This document shows positions 32,501 through 46,600 of a stretch of DNA of 64,000 bases, piece by piece. The stretch's first letter is position 1. Every line of letters starts with the position of its first letter. A model generated the notes under the pieces. It was not told the origin of the DNA. It ran no database searches and was given only the letters and a program-made list of their open reading frames with translations. Source of the DNA: Symbiodinium kawagutii. Lineage: Eukaryota; Sar; Dinophyceae; Suessiales; Symbiodiniaceae. Both the position numbers and the translations under genes were made by a program. The stretch spans positions 39,594 through 103,593 of the forward strand of contig VSDK01008697.1 of the NCBI GenBank assembly GCA_009767595.1, given 5' to 3'.

Positions 32501-34610
32501 CATCAAAACGGCTCCACAATCCTGTTGGTTTTGTTATTGTGCTCAATCTTTCGATTCCTCTGTGGAACCTCACTGCCTCAATGGTTCCATGCCTACATGC
32601 ACAGTGCCTTAGATTTTTGGCGTGTCCCAAAGCAGCTGCAAATGATCAAGCAAGTGCATACGGAGGTACTGTTACCCCATGACATACACATATATCCTTG
32701 CTCTTGTTCAGGATATGCTAGCAGTATTGTTTCTTGTTGTCCCGTCCCATCACAAGCTCCAACCATTTACAGATCGCACCCAGGAAAAAAGTTCAATGCC
32801 TCACGACCAAAAATATCAATAGATGAACATCCCAACGACCAGGCATTTACCTACTTTTTTGGTCATAGCTTTGGAATGCTGGCGTGAAAACGTTTCTCAA
32901 CAATATGTTGCATATCATTGCATATACATAAACATCCATATTCGAACACGCACATATACATGCAGATATGCATAAGCTCATTTACATAAGTGCATATACA
33001 GAAGCACATATTATATACATACACAATTACGCTTAATCATGCATAAGAAAGCACAGACGCACCACACACACATGTGCGTACACATTTACACCAACCACAA
33101 CTTGGGGGTCCCCAAGTCCTGGATTGAGAAACCACCGACTTCGTATCCATCAACTTCCCCTCACTTCCCTGAAGTGATACCGTTTTTCCGCGTCCAGGAA
33201 AGCGATTGCGCCTCGGCTTCGACGAAAGCGCTGTGGAAGCTGGCGCAGGACGATGTAACTAGACAATGCTGACGAATAATGGATGATAGTCCACGATAGT
33301 GGTTAATGATGGTTAATGAGTTTATTAAGCGCTAGTTTATGTTATTACGAAGGTGAACTCAAGCATCATGATTCTCAATAATGGATGATAAATGATACTC
33401 ATGCTTAATCATGCTGTATGCCCTAACAATGGTGAATGTGGGTCCAAGCCAAGACGAAAAGGCAGGTCAACATCGCTGCAGCGCTTTGTTCATTGGTGTT
33501 TTTCGGGGGTGAATGGACCAACTGATTCACAAGGGTTGAAAGCCACATGTTTGCATCCCTTCAGATTTGCGTTGCACGTTTTTTCTTTTCAACGTGGCTT
33601 TATCTACCTTGACACGTTTGTTGGGCTTGCGTGAGTGGTTTATAAAGTTCCAGGGAGTCAGGTTTTTGAATTGACCATGGTGCTTGAGGAGGGCCTTTGT
33701 GAGACATGCAAATTGATGCAAGTGGATGAACATCGTCCTTCAGGATGAAATCAGCAGCTAGACAGCGTTTTCATCATCCTAGGGCGAAAATAGGATTAGT
33801 ACAGGCTTTCAACTCCGCCCACGGATTCCAGAGAGATGATTTTGATTTGCACACAAGCAGAATTGACACTTCCCCAAATTGGCGTTGCTCTCCGCACCAT
33901 CTGGTGGTTTCTAAAAATAGGGTATCCCCAAAATGGTTGGTATATTGCTATAAATGGCTATTATTGGATGATTTAGGGGTACCCCTATTTTGAGAAACAC
34001 CCATCTTGCTGCGTCCGAGTTCATCAACTACTGCAAGACGTGGATGATCGTCGATATCGTGACCTTGGCGCCGGATTGGGCCTTCACGTTGGTGCGGATG
34101 GTGAATCCAAACCTTGCAGGTGCGCCCGGTGTGGAGTCATAGCAAAGGGTACAGCCCAACGACTCGACTCGTTGTATCCACGACAGGTTCAGTGCTGAGG
34201 CTCATCCCAGCATCACAACTTGCATTTGATTTTTCTTGTGACTTCAGAGATTCTCCTGAAGCGTTCTCCATTGATCACACTGATTATATCTGATTATAAT
34301 CCAATTCGTAGTATTGCTGGTGGTTTCATAAAATGGGGTATCCCCAAATCAGCTAATTCCAAACATTTTTTGCAATAAACCATCCTTTTTTGGGCTTCGC
34401 GATGTTTGGACACCCCCACATTTCTTGGACTTGATCTCCCTCACAATGCCATCATCACAGTTTTGAGATGCACAACTTCACTGACCTGTCCTCAACTTCT
34501 CCGACTCGCTGAGTGGTTTCAATCATGGTGGTTCGATCTCCCCAAGGTGCCCCAAAAAGAGGCTTTATGGAATAGGTCTACAACTGTCTACAACCATATT
34601 AATATAATCC

Positions 34611-34643
<33 letters not shown>

Positions 34644-37600
34644 ATAGTTTAGTTGGTTTGATAGACCAGATTATTGTCAATATTTATCAACATGCTTCGT
34701 AAACCATTTTGATAACCCATTTGACAAACCATTATATATTTGATATTTACTGAATCGTTTGATTGTTATGTTCAATCAATCGTTTGATTGTTACTAATCA
34801 TTATATGTATGGTTGTGCAAACAATTTATACTTCAATATGAAGTAGTGATGGTTAATATAGATAATCACGGTAATGTTTGATCATGTACATAACCATTAT
34901 ATTGCTATCAACCATTGCATTATATATATATACAACCATTAAGTGTACAGAACCATCGTGGTTTTAAATAACCATGTATATAAACCATTATGTATATAAA
35001 TAACAAGGGTTGTTACAAAATGATTGTATCATTGTTACATAATGGATAATTATGCATCATGTTACATCACCATTTATAATTTATAAGCACTTGGCTTTGG
35101 GTCAAAACCCTTAGTCCCCCTAGTTCCCCATCATTAACCAGGCTGTTTTCCCTTATTATTGCTGGTCATTCTTCTCCATTATTGGTTGATTAATATTGAC
35201 CCATAGCCACTTATAATTTATAATCATTAATCATCAATCCTTAATCATGACATATGACCCATAGTGACCAATCATGACCCTTACCAATTATAACCACTTG
35301 TCCAAATATGATTTGTTTATCGCCGTCTGTAGCTCGCTGACCAGACGCCGATGAAGCAGCGCCATCGGGGGGCTTTGAGGAGCGACGGCGGGCCGGCGGG
35401 TGATGAAACGGCCAATGATTATTGGTGGTTTATAGGTGATGATGGTTAGTAGTTAATGATGGTTTGTGACTAATGATGGTTGATTGATCTTTGATGATGC
35501 TGAGTGATTAATGATGGTCAATGATGAGATATCACAGTGATTGATGATAAAGAATGGTTCATAACGGTTTACGACTATTAAGAATGGTCAGCCATAGTTA
35601 GGAGCTACTGATGGTTGGCAAGCGGAAATCCTCAGTGGTGGCTCACTGATGGTGAATAGAGTTTCTAACACGGTAAAGAATTATGGTTGGTGATGACCAC
35701 GTAACAAATAATAGTGAATGACTGGAATAGTGGTTGATCAACATCCCTACAATTGTTCGTGATCATTCTCAAGGCAGTCATGCACAATGGCTGGATGTTG
35801 GTGACACTGTTTGGCGGCAGATTCAAAGAGAGACTTTCCAGTAGTTCAGCGTGAGTTTGTAGAACCTCCGCGTGAAACGGCAAGATGCACGCATGGCCCC
35901 GGTGCCACATGTCGTGGGTGCCACATGTCCCACTGCCGTCACGAAGACCCAGTGATTGGATCTCGATTCTTTGACGCGGTTCAAGTGGTTGTTGATTGCT
36001 GGTGGGTGGTTGGGAGCGAGCGAAGGAGCGTAAAGGATTCCAGCGCTGCGATCAACCATTCTTAACCCTTACAATTTGCCCTTTCAATCATGGTTTTATA
36101 TAATCACTATCAACGATTATTGACCACTATTAACTAGTCATTACTACTATGAACGACTGCTAACCACTATTAACTAGTCATTGTTAACCACCATTGGTAA
36201 ACACGTTGTGGATGCTTGGTGGCGACCCATCCTTCCATAGTCGGATTCGATGGTTTCTGATTACTACTCCGAAGCTTCGCTCAAAGGCTTCGCGGCGTGA
36301 CCCATTCCTATGGTGACTATCAATGGTTGTTGGTTGGTGATAGTAACCAGTTTGATTAACAATGATTATTAGTTGGCTGTGACTTGCTTATTAGATCTTA
36401 GTTGTTGGCTATTGATAGCAAGCCGCAGTTTGATTAACAACGATTATTAGTTGGTGATTAGTTGTCTATGAGTTGCTTATTCGTTGGCTATCGATAGTAA
36501 CCAGTTTGATTGTCGATGGTAATTCGTCGGCCATTAGCCATGAAGCAAATGCTTCACCCCTTAGGGACTATCCTGTATTGTCCACCATTCATCAGCTAAG
36601 TGACCAGTGGTTGTGGCTTCTAAATCGTTCATGAACCATGATGGACTATTTGCCACTGTTTTCCAGCTTAAAAAACCATCAATACTTGGAGATGTCTTTT
36701 TTCTCCCGATATTTGGGATAGTTAACTCCAACCACATTAACCATCACTGGTTGCATTCCAGCTTATCATCCATCACTGGTTGCTTGAGTGACTGATATAT
36801 CACTAGTCCTGATTATTAACCACTGTTATCAACCACTCTTAACCACTCTTAGCCACTGTACTCACTAGTCCTCATCAACCACTCTTAACAACTATCAACC
36901 ACTAACGATAGTCCTTATGATAAACCATTATCAACCACTATTAACCACTATTAAGCTCCATTCACCATCATATTAACTAGTCATTAGCTTCACCACTACG
37001 AACCAGTCCTCATTAACCACTATTAACCACTATTAATTGTAGCCCTCATTATTACCCACTCTAGTTCACTCACCATTATTAACCACTACTTTTTTTCCAA
37101 TTTCCAGCTTGCATCCAAGAGACTTGGTTAAACGCAGTGTCAGTCTAGACGTACAACTGGACTCACCATTACTAACCACTACTATAATCATTATCAACCA
37201 CTATCAACCACTATCAACCATTATTAACCATCATTAACACCATCGCTTCACCACTGATGGTTAACCACTATTATTACCATTATGGTGTAATATGGTTCAC
37301 CATTATGATATGGTTTATTATGGTGTAACTCACTATTATTAGCCACTGATCATTATCAACCACTATTATCAACCACTATCAACCACTATATTTACTAGTC
37401 ATTAGCTTCACTTATCAACCATCATTAACCACCATTATTAACCACTGTTAAGCACAATTATCCTGATTATTAACCACTATTAGTTAACCACAATAGTTAA
37501 CTCATCGCTTGGGGCGCGCCCGACTGCTACGGATCCTGCGCTTGGCGCGCACCGCGCGGTTGCTGCGGCTGCTGAAGCTGCAGAAGGCGCCGGTCCCGGG

Positions 37601-40600
37601 GTCACCGCCGGGGACCGGCGCAGGGGGTCGTTGAGTCCCGTGGGATGCAGGGGAAAGCATGGGATTTTCGAGGGGTTTGGGATGGTTAAGAGTAGTTTAT
37701 AGGGAAAGGATGGGATTTTCGGTGGTTGAGAATGGTTGATAGTGGTGGGTTGAAATCAGGATGATTTCTGCAAGAATGATGGCTAAACAGCTTCGATTGT
37801 TGGTGGTTTGATTGGCCTGTGTGATTTTATCTTAAGTTTTTTGGGTGATTGGTTGATCAACTCATTTGTTAGTGTCGATTAATGGACAATTGATGGTTAA
37901 TTGCTGCTTCATGGTGATTGATGATGGATCTTTGATGGTGGATATCAAACATTGACGTTTGATTATGGTTAACTTCAATTCAGGCTTCCCTACCCTCTGG
38001 AAAACGATCCAAGCCAAAAATCAGCACTTTCAAGTGGTGAATGTTCTGCTCAATACGGGGTGAATTTTCAGTTGAGTTGACCGGAGGGTAGTAAGCATGG
38101 TTAATCACTGATGAGGGTTAATGAGAGCGGCTAGTCACCATGCATACTTGCCATGCCACTTGAACTGTTGCAAATCAGTGTCGCGGTGTGCATGGTTGTT
38201 GGTCACAACTTCTCACAGAGATCATAGTCATGGTTACCCTGACCCTCAATATCAGTATTGATGAAGGTACTAACGCATGTGATGAACAACTATATTAAAT
38301 CAGTATGTTCATAATCATAGTCATGTTGAATCAGTATGAATAGTCTGAATAGCCATGATTGATCAGGGTTTATAGCGATGGGAAGGGTTAGGATGCGGTC
38401 CAACGAGCTATCGTGAAGACAAGACACACATTTTCGAGTTTTGACACGGGGCATTGCCTAACAAGCCTTGATAATCCTTAGCCACCCTTAACTGTTAAGA
38501 TGAAGCATACTTTCAACGATGAACCGTCACGGATGAATTGTTTGCCCCAATCATTAAGAGATATTAAGGGTCGTTGCCCACCCATCATTGGTGGTCATGA
38601 ACCATCAGGAACACTCAGGATCATTACAATTAAATGATTGTTCCTTTTTTGAACAAGTTCTTATGCTTGTTTCTAATATATTTCGCGCCACTATCGTGTC
38701 TTGACCAGTTAGCCAGTATCGATGATTGATTTAGTATCTTACTTACAACCACATACCCCAAAGCAAGAACATTTGATTTTTGTTGGAAACATGATGTGCA
38801 AAGTGTGCTACTGCAGGACTGCGAAGAACACCAACGACCAGCTCAGCGTTGAGCCATAGTGAAAGGTTGTAGAGTGAAAGGTGACAAATATCACCAGCAA
38901 GCAGGTAACCTTATCTGTTGCATGATATGTTCAGGTCGTCATCACTTGCAATATGGGTCTGGAAGATCAAAGCTTATACAAAAAATGCCACCATAAACCA
39001 ACCACTACAGTGACAAAGCTTGATGTGTATCATCGCGAAAACACGTGCAAATGATTGTAGCCATGTTTGGAAATCCCAATATATGAACTCCAGAAAAAGT
39101 CAATCAATTGCAATCTCAAAGTTGAGAACGTGATCCCTGCTGGATGCTACCCTGATTCAATCATCATTCCTACAACCCTATGAGGGTGTCCATGTAGAAC
39201 CCCTGGCCACCACGGGTGTTTTGACGAAAACGATAGCGATGCAGCTGGGAGCTGCTGTGCTACCCCAATCCAGGTCATGGAAAAGCTGAGTGATTACTTG
39301 GATTCGGAGATCGCCAGTATCATGGCCAACATCGTGTCTCGGCGAATTTGATCGTGCCTGGCCACCAGCTCGGTGCGGAGGGAGAAGCGGCTCCGTAGTG
39401 AAGCTCTCTGTGATCATTTCATTGAATGATAGGTGGCTATGGGTCAATATTAACCAACCAAAAATGGCTTATAATGACCAACCAAATCATAGGGAAAACA
39501 ATGGTTGATGATAGAGGAACCAGGGGTCCAGGGTTTTGACCCACTGCCAGGTACCTATCCTGTAGTCAGAGAACCTATCTGTGATCATTGAACCTTTCCT
39601 GATAGGTCGGAAAGTACGGCTGATGCTTGTATTAAGAAATACGTATTTTTGGATTAGAGTCTAAAAAATTTCTTAATCCACACCCTGTGATTAAGAAATA
39701 TGTGCCCCGAAATAGGCTCTAATCTGGATTTCTTAATTCGGTCATTGGAAATAGTCGGTGATGGGGGTGAGCCGCTAATAGGATTCTCTGTGCAAATTGG
39801 GATCTGAAACTGGTCTGAAATTCCTTGAAACATCAGCCAAACATAGGCCTTAACTGCAAATGAATGGATGGGCAGGACCCAATATAGGAGGTTGTGACCT
39901 GGCTGGTCGGAATCTTCCGTTTTCCTGGAATTTTAGGAAGTTGTGACGTGCCATCATGAATCCTTATCTTCATCTTCTTTTTTAAGAGGTTGTGACCTGC
40001 CTGGTCGGAACCTTCAGTCTTCCTCGAATTTTAGGAGGTTGTGACCGGCCATCATGGAACCATATCCAAAACTTGAACCCGGGGCTCGTGTTTCATGGTG
40101 TTTGGGACCTGTTTCAGACCCCTGCTGGGAGGGTCACCTGGCTATCATGAAGGGCTATCATGACCTGGTCTGTCTGCATTGATAGTTCATGTGTATGCTG
40201 ATCAATGATTATGAAATTGCTTCGGGAAATGCCACATGCATCAGCATCAAGCCTCAGGCTGGTTGAATCTACGACGCCGAGTTCCTTATTATATAGTACA
40301 GTGTGGTTGCCAATTAAAAATTAATAAACTGTGACACCGGTTTATGTTGGTTCTGTTCACTCTTCCCAGCAAGGACCCAAAAAGAAGGTCTGAAACAGGT
40401 CTGAAACTCACTACTTGGAGCATTGCGGCTTCCCTTGTCAGACACCACCCACCCAACAAACGCTCGGAAACAAGCCTTTTTCCCTGCCCTAGTTATGCTA
40501 GGTCAGATTCTTACATACTTGGCTGGGGTTGCGAACAGGGATTTAGTTGCTGTAGAGCATCACGCAGTGTGATGGTTGGATGGGGGTGCGAACAGGGATT

Positions 40601-43600
40601 TAGTTGCTGTAGAGCATCACGCAGTGTGATGGTTGGATGGGGGTGCGAACAGGGATTTTGTTGCTGCAGAGCATCACGCAGTGTGAATTTTTTATTTATA
40701 AATATTTTTATGTGCTTGTTAGTGCAAATCATTAATTGTAATTATAAACGTAATTACTTGTAAAAAAAATCCCAAAAATAGAGTCTAGTAAATTACTCTC
40801 CCCAAAAATTAGAGTCTATTTTCTTGTTTAACAAATTTTCTTAACACAGTTATCGACCGTACACCGATTCCACGGAGTCTTAAATACTGTTGCGACTATA
40901 CTCATTGACCATCATTTGCCATTAGACATGCACCAACCATTACTAGCACTTGTAATTGTTATTCACATCAACTGACCATTCCTGAACCATTATAGTATTC
41001 AACAAGAATCGGCTTCCAAATTTGCTCGGTGTCTTTGGAAGTGATCCCAGAATACAAACTAATGAGACGTCAGCCCATCGACTGCATCAACCGGCTGCGT
41101 CAATCGGCTGCATCAACTGGAGACACACTATATGATTTTATACGAGTATGTATGACCGTGCTGAAAGAGTCGAGGATCTCCAATTTGTGGGTTCGCCATG
41201 GTTCGCTGCGGTGGCATGTTTTCGCTGTGGGTAGTTACTGCCGTCAGACTCCATTTATGCCATATCTTGCTGACACCCACACGTAAGTACACATATACCT
41301 AGTGTTACATTTTGGGATATTCACATGTGCATAATGTACTGTTGTCACTGTTGTCAACGTATTTTTGGTGGTTTCTAAAAATTGGGGGGTTACTCAGCAC
41401 TCCCAAATCATCCACTATTCAGACCTTTTGGTAATAAGCCAACTACATGAATGTAGTTTCTAAAGTACGTAAAGACGGGCTCAGTTCAATCATTGAAGCC
41501 CGCGGCGCTCAAAGTATCACTCCGACAAAAATGAACAAGTAGTGGGAGATCCATGAATATCTAGAAACCCCATATGGGTGTCTCAAGCCATAGGGGACCC
41601 CAAGAATGGTTGGTACTATAAATGACTAAGATCGGATGGCTTGGAGGTACCCCTCTTTTGAGAGACCACCATATAGTGCTTGTTTGGTCATGATAATTGG
41701 TGATTATCGTCTATATTCCGTATTAGCGTTGGACCATTTGATTCCCTAAAAAACCATGAAACCACAAGCTTTTCATGGTCAAACTGATGATGGCTAATAC
41801 GGATCCAACGGCATTGACTCGTGGTGAGTCATGGCGTCCCAGCCATTGGTTGAGTGGATGCTGTGCAGCTTCCATCGTTGCGAGCAGCTGATCATCGACA
41901 TGACTAAGCAGCTTGAAATGATATCTATAACCAGCTGGTGAACATCAATGACCATCCAGCTGGTTGCTAGCAACATCTGCCATAGCCATCCATCACCAGC
42001 AATGATTTAGGGATGCCGCGCAACTCACCAGCCCTGCAGCTCTGCCCAGTTCAAGATGATTCTCTTGCTGCCCCTTGAGCTGCACGTAACGTAGGTGCTC
42101 CAGGAGCAAGGGTTGAGTGGGTAGAATTTGGGATTTAATAGGTCATTTATGGGTAATTGATGGTTGGTCAACGGGAAAGTAGTGGTTGGAATTGGTGGTT
42201 GATAGTGCTACTAAATGCTTGGTTGATTAGTTGCTTAATTAGATGGTGAACGGGCCATGGCTAGTTGGTGGTTGGACATTGGTTGTTTCATAGTGCCTAT
42301 TGATACGGAATGGCCTTGGATAGGTCTTGGATAGGCATGCTCTACATATTCCGGGCTGGCGAAAACTTGGGCATCGCTGGCGAGCTAGGTCATGGTCCTA
42401 CAGATCTGCCGCAGATAGGCATCTGCTTCGAGGTGTATCATTTGTTTCTTCAGCGCATAGGACAGCTCTGCACAGTTCGTCACCAGGGTATGGTCAATAT
42501 TAACCAACAATAATGGAGGACGATAACCTACTGATAAAAGGGAAAACTTGCTGGCGAATGATGGGGAACCAGGGTGACTAGGGGTGAACTGACCCAAAGC
42601 CACCAATCTTTTTGAGGACCGGAAGCTCTTGTTTCTAAATGGGGCCAAGAGAAGTGGTTGGAGACCTGCCTTTTTGGGACTACTGGGGCTGTGGATGACA
42701 CAGCCATCTTGACGATTTAACTACCTGGAAGCAGTGTCAAAAGCTGTGTTAGTTGATTTTGGAAAAGAACTATGGTTAGCTTTAGCCCAGCTCACACAGT
42801 GGTTTTGCTATTGCTGAATACCTGTAGCTGCACACATGTCCAGACACTCAACATTGCTTGACCATCAAGTCGCACACGCTTTCAGATCATCAACCATAGA
42901 AAAGTGACAACGGATTAGGATGCTTTTTGACCACAGACTAGGTGGATTACAGCTATGAACTTAGCTTTTTAGCTTTTTTGGGATATGATTGATTTACCAT
43001 ATAACCGCTAAAGCCGTTAGACTTTTAGCAAGGGATCTAAAAGACACCAAGTAGAGTGTATCCTGGGAATGTTGCAACTCAAGTGCTCAGCCTGAACTCA
43101 TCGAATTGCTTGGTGCTCCATCTCTTGGCACGGTCCGTGGCCCTGAAAATCAGCCCTTCAAAAGGATCATAAAATGCAGCTTGGTCAACCGGTGCTTGTG
43201 ATGCTAGCGCTCAAAGTAGTCGTCGATTCCTAGCAGGGCTGCACTGCTTGGGATCAAGATATGTTCGGTGATGGTTAGCTTGCCCTCGTGCCCGCAATAG
43301 CTATGACGCCAGCGATCTTCCACACCTCCACGGCAAAATGTGCGGCGTTCGGCTGAGGTTGGCACTCAATCATTTGATTGCATGTGCCTCTGGCAGCATG
43401 GAATTTTGTACAGCTGCGTATGAGCCATAGCATGCTGTGGGAGTGAATGTATTTAGGGATAACGGCGGTTTTCTTTGCCCAAGCTATGCTATGGCAGCTG
43501 CGTAGTTATGCGAGTTGTGCAAACAGATTGATAGATATGCCGACCCGTCCACTCAATTGGAGGCTACCCCTTTGATTCAATTCACATTGGGATGTTGAGG

Positions 43601-46600
43601 CCAAGGACTTAGTTTCTTCATGAGGTATGATCATAAACGTGTAGACCAGAAAATCAGTTAGTAGCCAGAGATGGGAGGGGGGTGACTTGGTAGTTGCATC
43701 AGCGTGAGCCCACAGGAATTCAGCCGCACTAGCTGGGGGGGTTGGGAAGTAGTTGTGTGAAAGGAAGGGTGCCAGGACTTTAAACTAGAGTATTGAGACT
43801 TGAGCTGGCTGGTGCTTTGCATGCAAAATGGTTCTGGGACAGGGATTTTATGCAATACAATATAATGTTCTAGGACTGGATCCTCTAAGTCTCACCAGAT
43901 GGAGATCTCAGTTCGGTTAAGTTTTTGAACAGCAGTTCCTTTTCATTAGTTTCTCGCTAAAATGCTGGGGGCGCTTGAAGGGAGAGGAATAAAACAGAAG
44001 TCATGGGTTTTTACTGCTGAAGCAATAAGCAAGATGACCTCATGAATGCGGTACGGGTTAGCCACCAAAATATGTTCGCTCACGTTGGTGTTTGACGTGT
44101 GTTTGACGCATCATTGATGCCAAGGTTTGCCACTTGTGGACACGTTTTTGATCCCGAAACAGGCAGTGTCGCAAACATGCGTCCATTGTTGTGCCAGCAC
44201 TGAAACATGCTGGATCAGCCACTGCATCCAGTGTCAAGCATGTCAACCATTGTTACTTGCTTATCCATTGTTAACCATTATCAACCATTGGTACGTGTTA
44301 TCCATTGTCAATCATGATTTGTTCTTTGTCAACCGGTCTTTTGTTTGCATGGCTTTTTGCCAGAGGGACTAAAGCCAAGCGTTTGCCTGAGGATTGTAGT
44401 TTTGAACCATGGTTCAACAATGGTTCATTGATAGAATTTGGTTGCAGGAAAATATCCAGGAACTGGCTCAATTTTTCAAACCTGGTACCATTGATATTGA
44501 TTGTAATAACTGACTAATGAATCAACCCATTAAATATTCATCATCATTTCTTTGACATTCATCATGCTTATCAACCCATCGCTTATTGGTCGAGTTTATG
44601 ATGATTGGCTCATGGTTCGGAAAAATCCTTGGTTACTTATCATGCTTATCAACCATTCGTTTGTGACTTCGGCATGGCTTTCCTCAACCAACCACCCTGG
44701 GTTCCACCCATGGTCCCTGGTGGGTTCCACCCGGTGCTCCCCGGCCCCGCCCCACGGTGGTCCCAGGTGTTTGGTACGCGATCTCGTTGAGTTTGTATCA
44801 GACCGGGCTCAGCGCCTGGGTGGAGCCTTGACAGCGACCGTTGAACGGACCGGTGGAGCGGTGGGACCGTTGGGTGAAGGCTATGGTTGGTTAAGGGATG
44901 GGTAAGGGTTGGATAAGGGTTGGGTAAGGGTTGGTTAAGGGTTGGGTAAGGGTTGGTTAAGGGTTGGGTAAGGTTTGGTTAATGGTTCGTTATGGTTGGT
45001 GACCCTAAATGGTTACTATAGTTGGATACTATAATGGTTACTTGTGGTTGGTAAATGGATGGTTAATGGTTGGTTGGTTGTTGGTACTGGTTAGTTGTGG
45101 TTGGTTGACGATTATTCATGGTTACTCAAATGGTTACTATAGTAGGTTACGAACATGGTTACTATAATGGTTACTCGTTGTTGTTTAAAGATTATGAATG
45201 GTTAATATAGTAGGTTACTAGGTGGACTATTGGTTGCTATAGGTGGGTACTATGGTTCCTATAGTTGCCTACTTCTGTCTAATAATGGCTATTATGCTGT
45301 AGTTGATAGTGTGCGTACAATTTGGTCACTGTGTGGTTACCATAGGTTACTACTGGTCGCTAGCATGGTTCACAATGGTTGCGAATGCACTGACACTGGT
45401 TTAGCAGCCATGATTCGGATTACTTGATTCCTATTTGGTTGCTACTGGCTACTAGAATGGCTACTAACTACTATTTGGACCGGTTTTTATTGTACTTGAT
45501 CACTTTTTGGATTCTTTGCTTACTTTTAGTTCGTCAATAATTAAGATCATGGACTACATGGATTGATTGGCTACTATTTAACGAGGATATCGAGATGTTG
45601 GTCAATTGTCATTTGATTCATGCTTGACTAATTTGGTTGGCAACAAGACAAGTAACAAACCATTCCATTTTCAGATGTGAAGATGATACCCAGAGTTGAA
45701 GATTCATACTGCTGGGCGGTTTCACTGGTATCGCAAGAGACCTTTTGGATCGCATTTGAGCCATATATGGGTTTGTGCCAAAATAGGGTAACCAATGGGC
45801 CCCACCAAAAAAGAATCACTTTACTAGGAAACTAGTGGTTTTGGGGGTACCACTTTGGCACACACCCATATAAGGGGCAAAACTGGTTTTGAAATAGCTG
45901 ATTTGGAATGCCATAAAGCTGATATTTCAATTACTCATCATGGTAAACCACTGCAAATGGGTTCCTATTGTTATAATGTGTTCGGGTCAGCTTCAAGATT
46001 TTGTTGACCACCCATGAGACACGGGATCCGTAGACAGTGCACGTTCCCAGGAATCCCAAGAGGAGCGATCATTCTGAGGAACTGCTGAGGAAACTTCTGA
46101 GTATTTGGATCTGTCGACCGGATGGAACCTATGCTTTCATGTCGTTTCTTGATGTTTCTTGTAGACTTCAAACTGCACCTCCTGAGCCGCTCAGGAAGTG
46201 AGCGGAATGTTGGCCGCTGAATGGGATGCTCGGCCTGCCAATGTTTGCCATAGCAGATGAGAGATCTTCAATAACAAACCGCACAAGATGATGTAGATCA
46301 CCAGCTGTCAGTGAATTGGCGGGAGTGATCTATCCATTTCGTCGATTTCCCAATGTTTTGTCCCCCACCTCCCAGGGCTGTTAGATTTTAAATGATTTAC
46401 CAACAGTTTTATGATTTTATTTGATTTTGCATGATTTTAGATGATTTCAAGTGATTTTAGATGATTTCAAGTGATTTTAGATGTTTCAAGTGGTTTTACA
46501 TGATTTTAGATGATTTCAAGTGATTTTATATGATTTAGTTGTAGGTCTCGGCCCAAATCCTACCAGGTCGTGGTGGACCTGTGTCGGCTGAAGTTTAACA

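Noticed and set aside
44882..44998. Interstitial telomere repeat
   Set aside because: Units are GGTTGGGTAA-like, not the TTTAGGG type expected for dinoflagellate telomeres.
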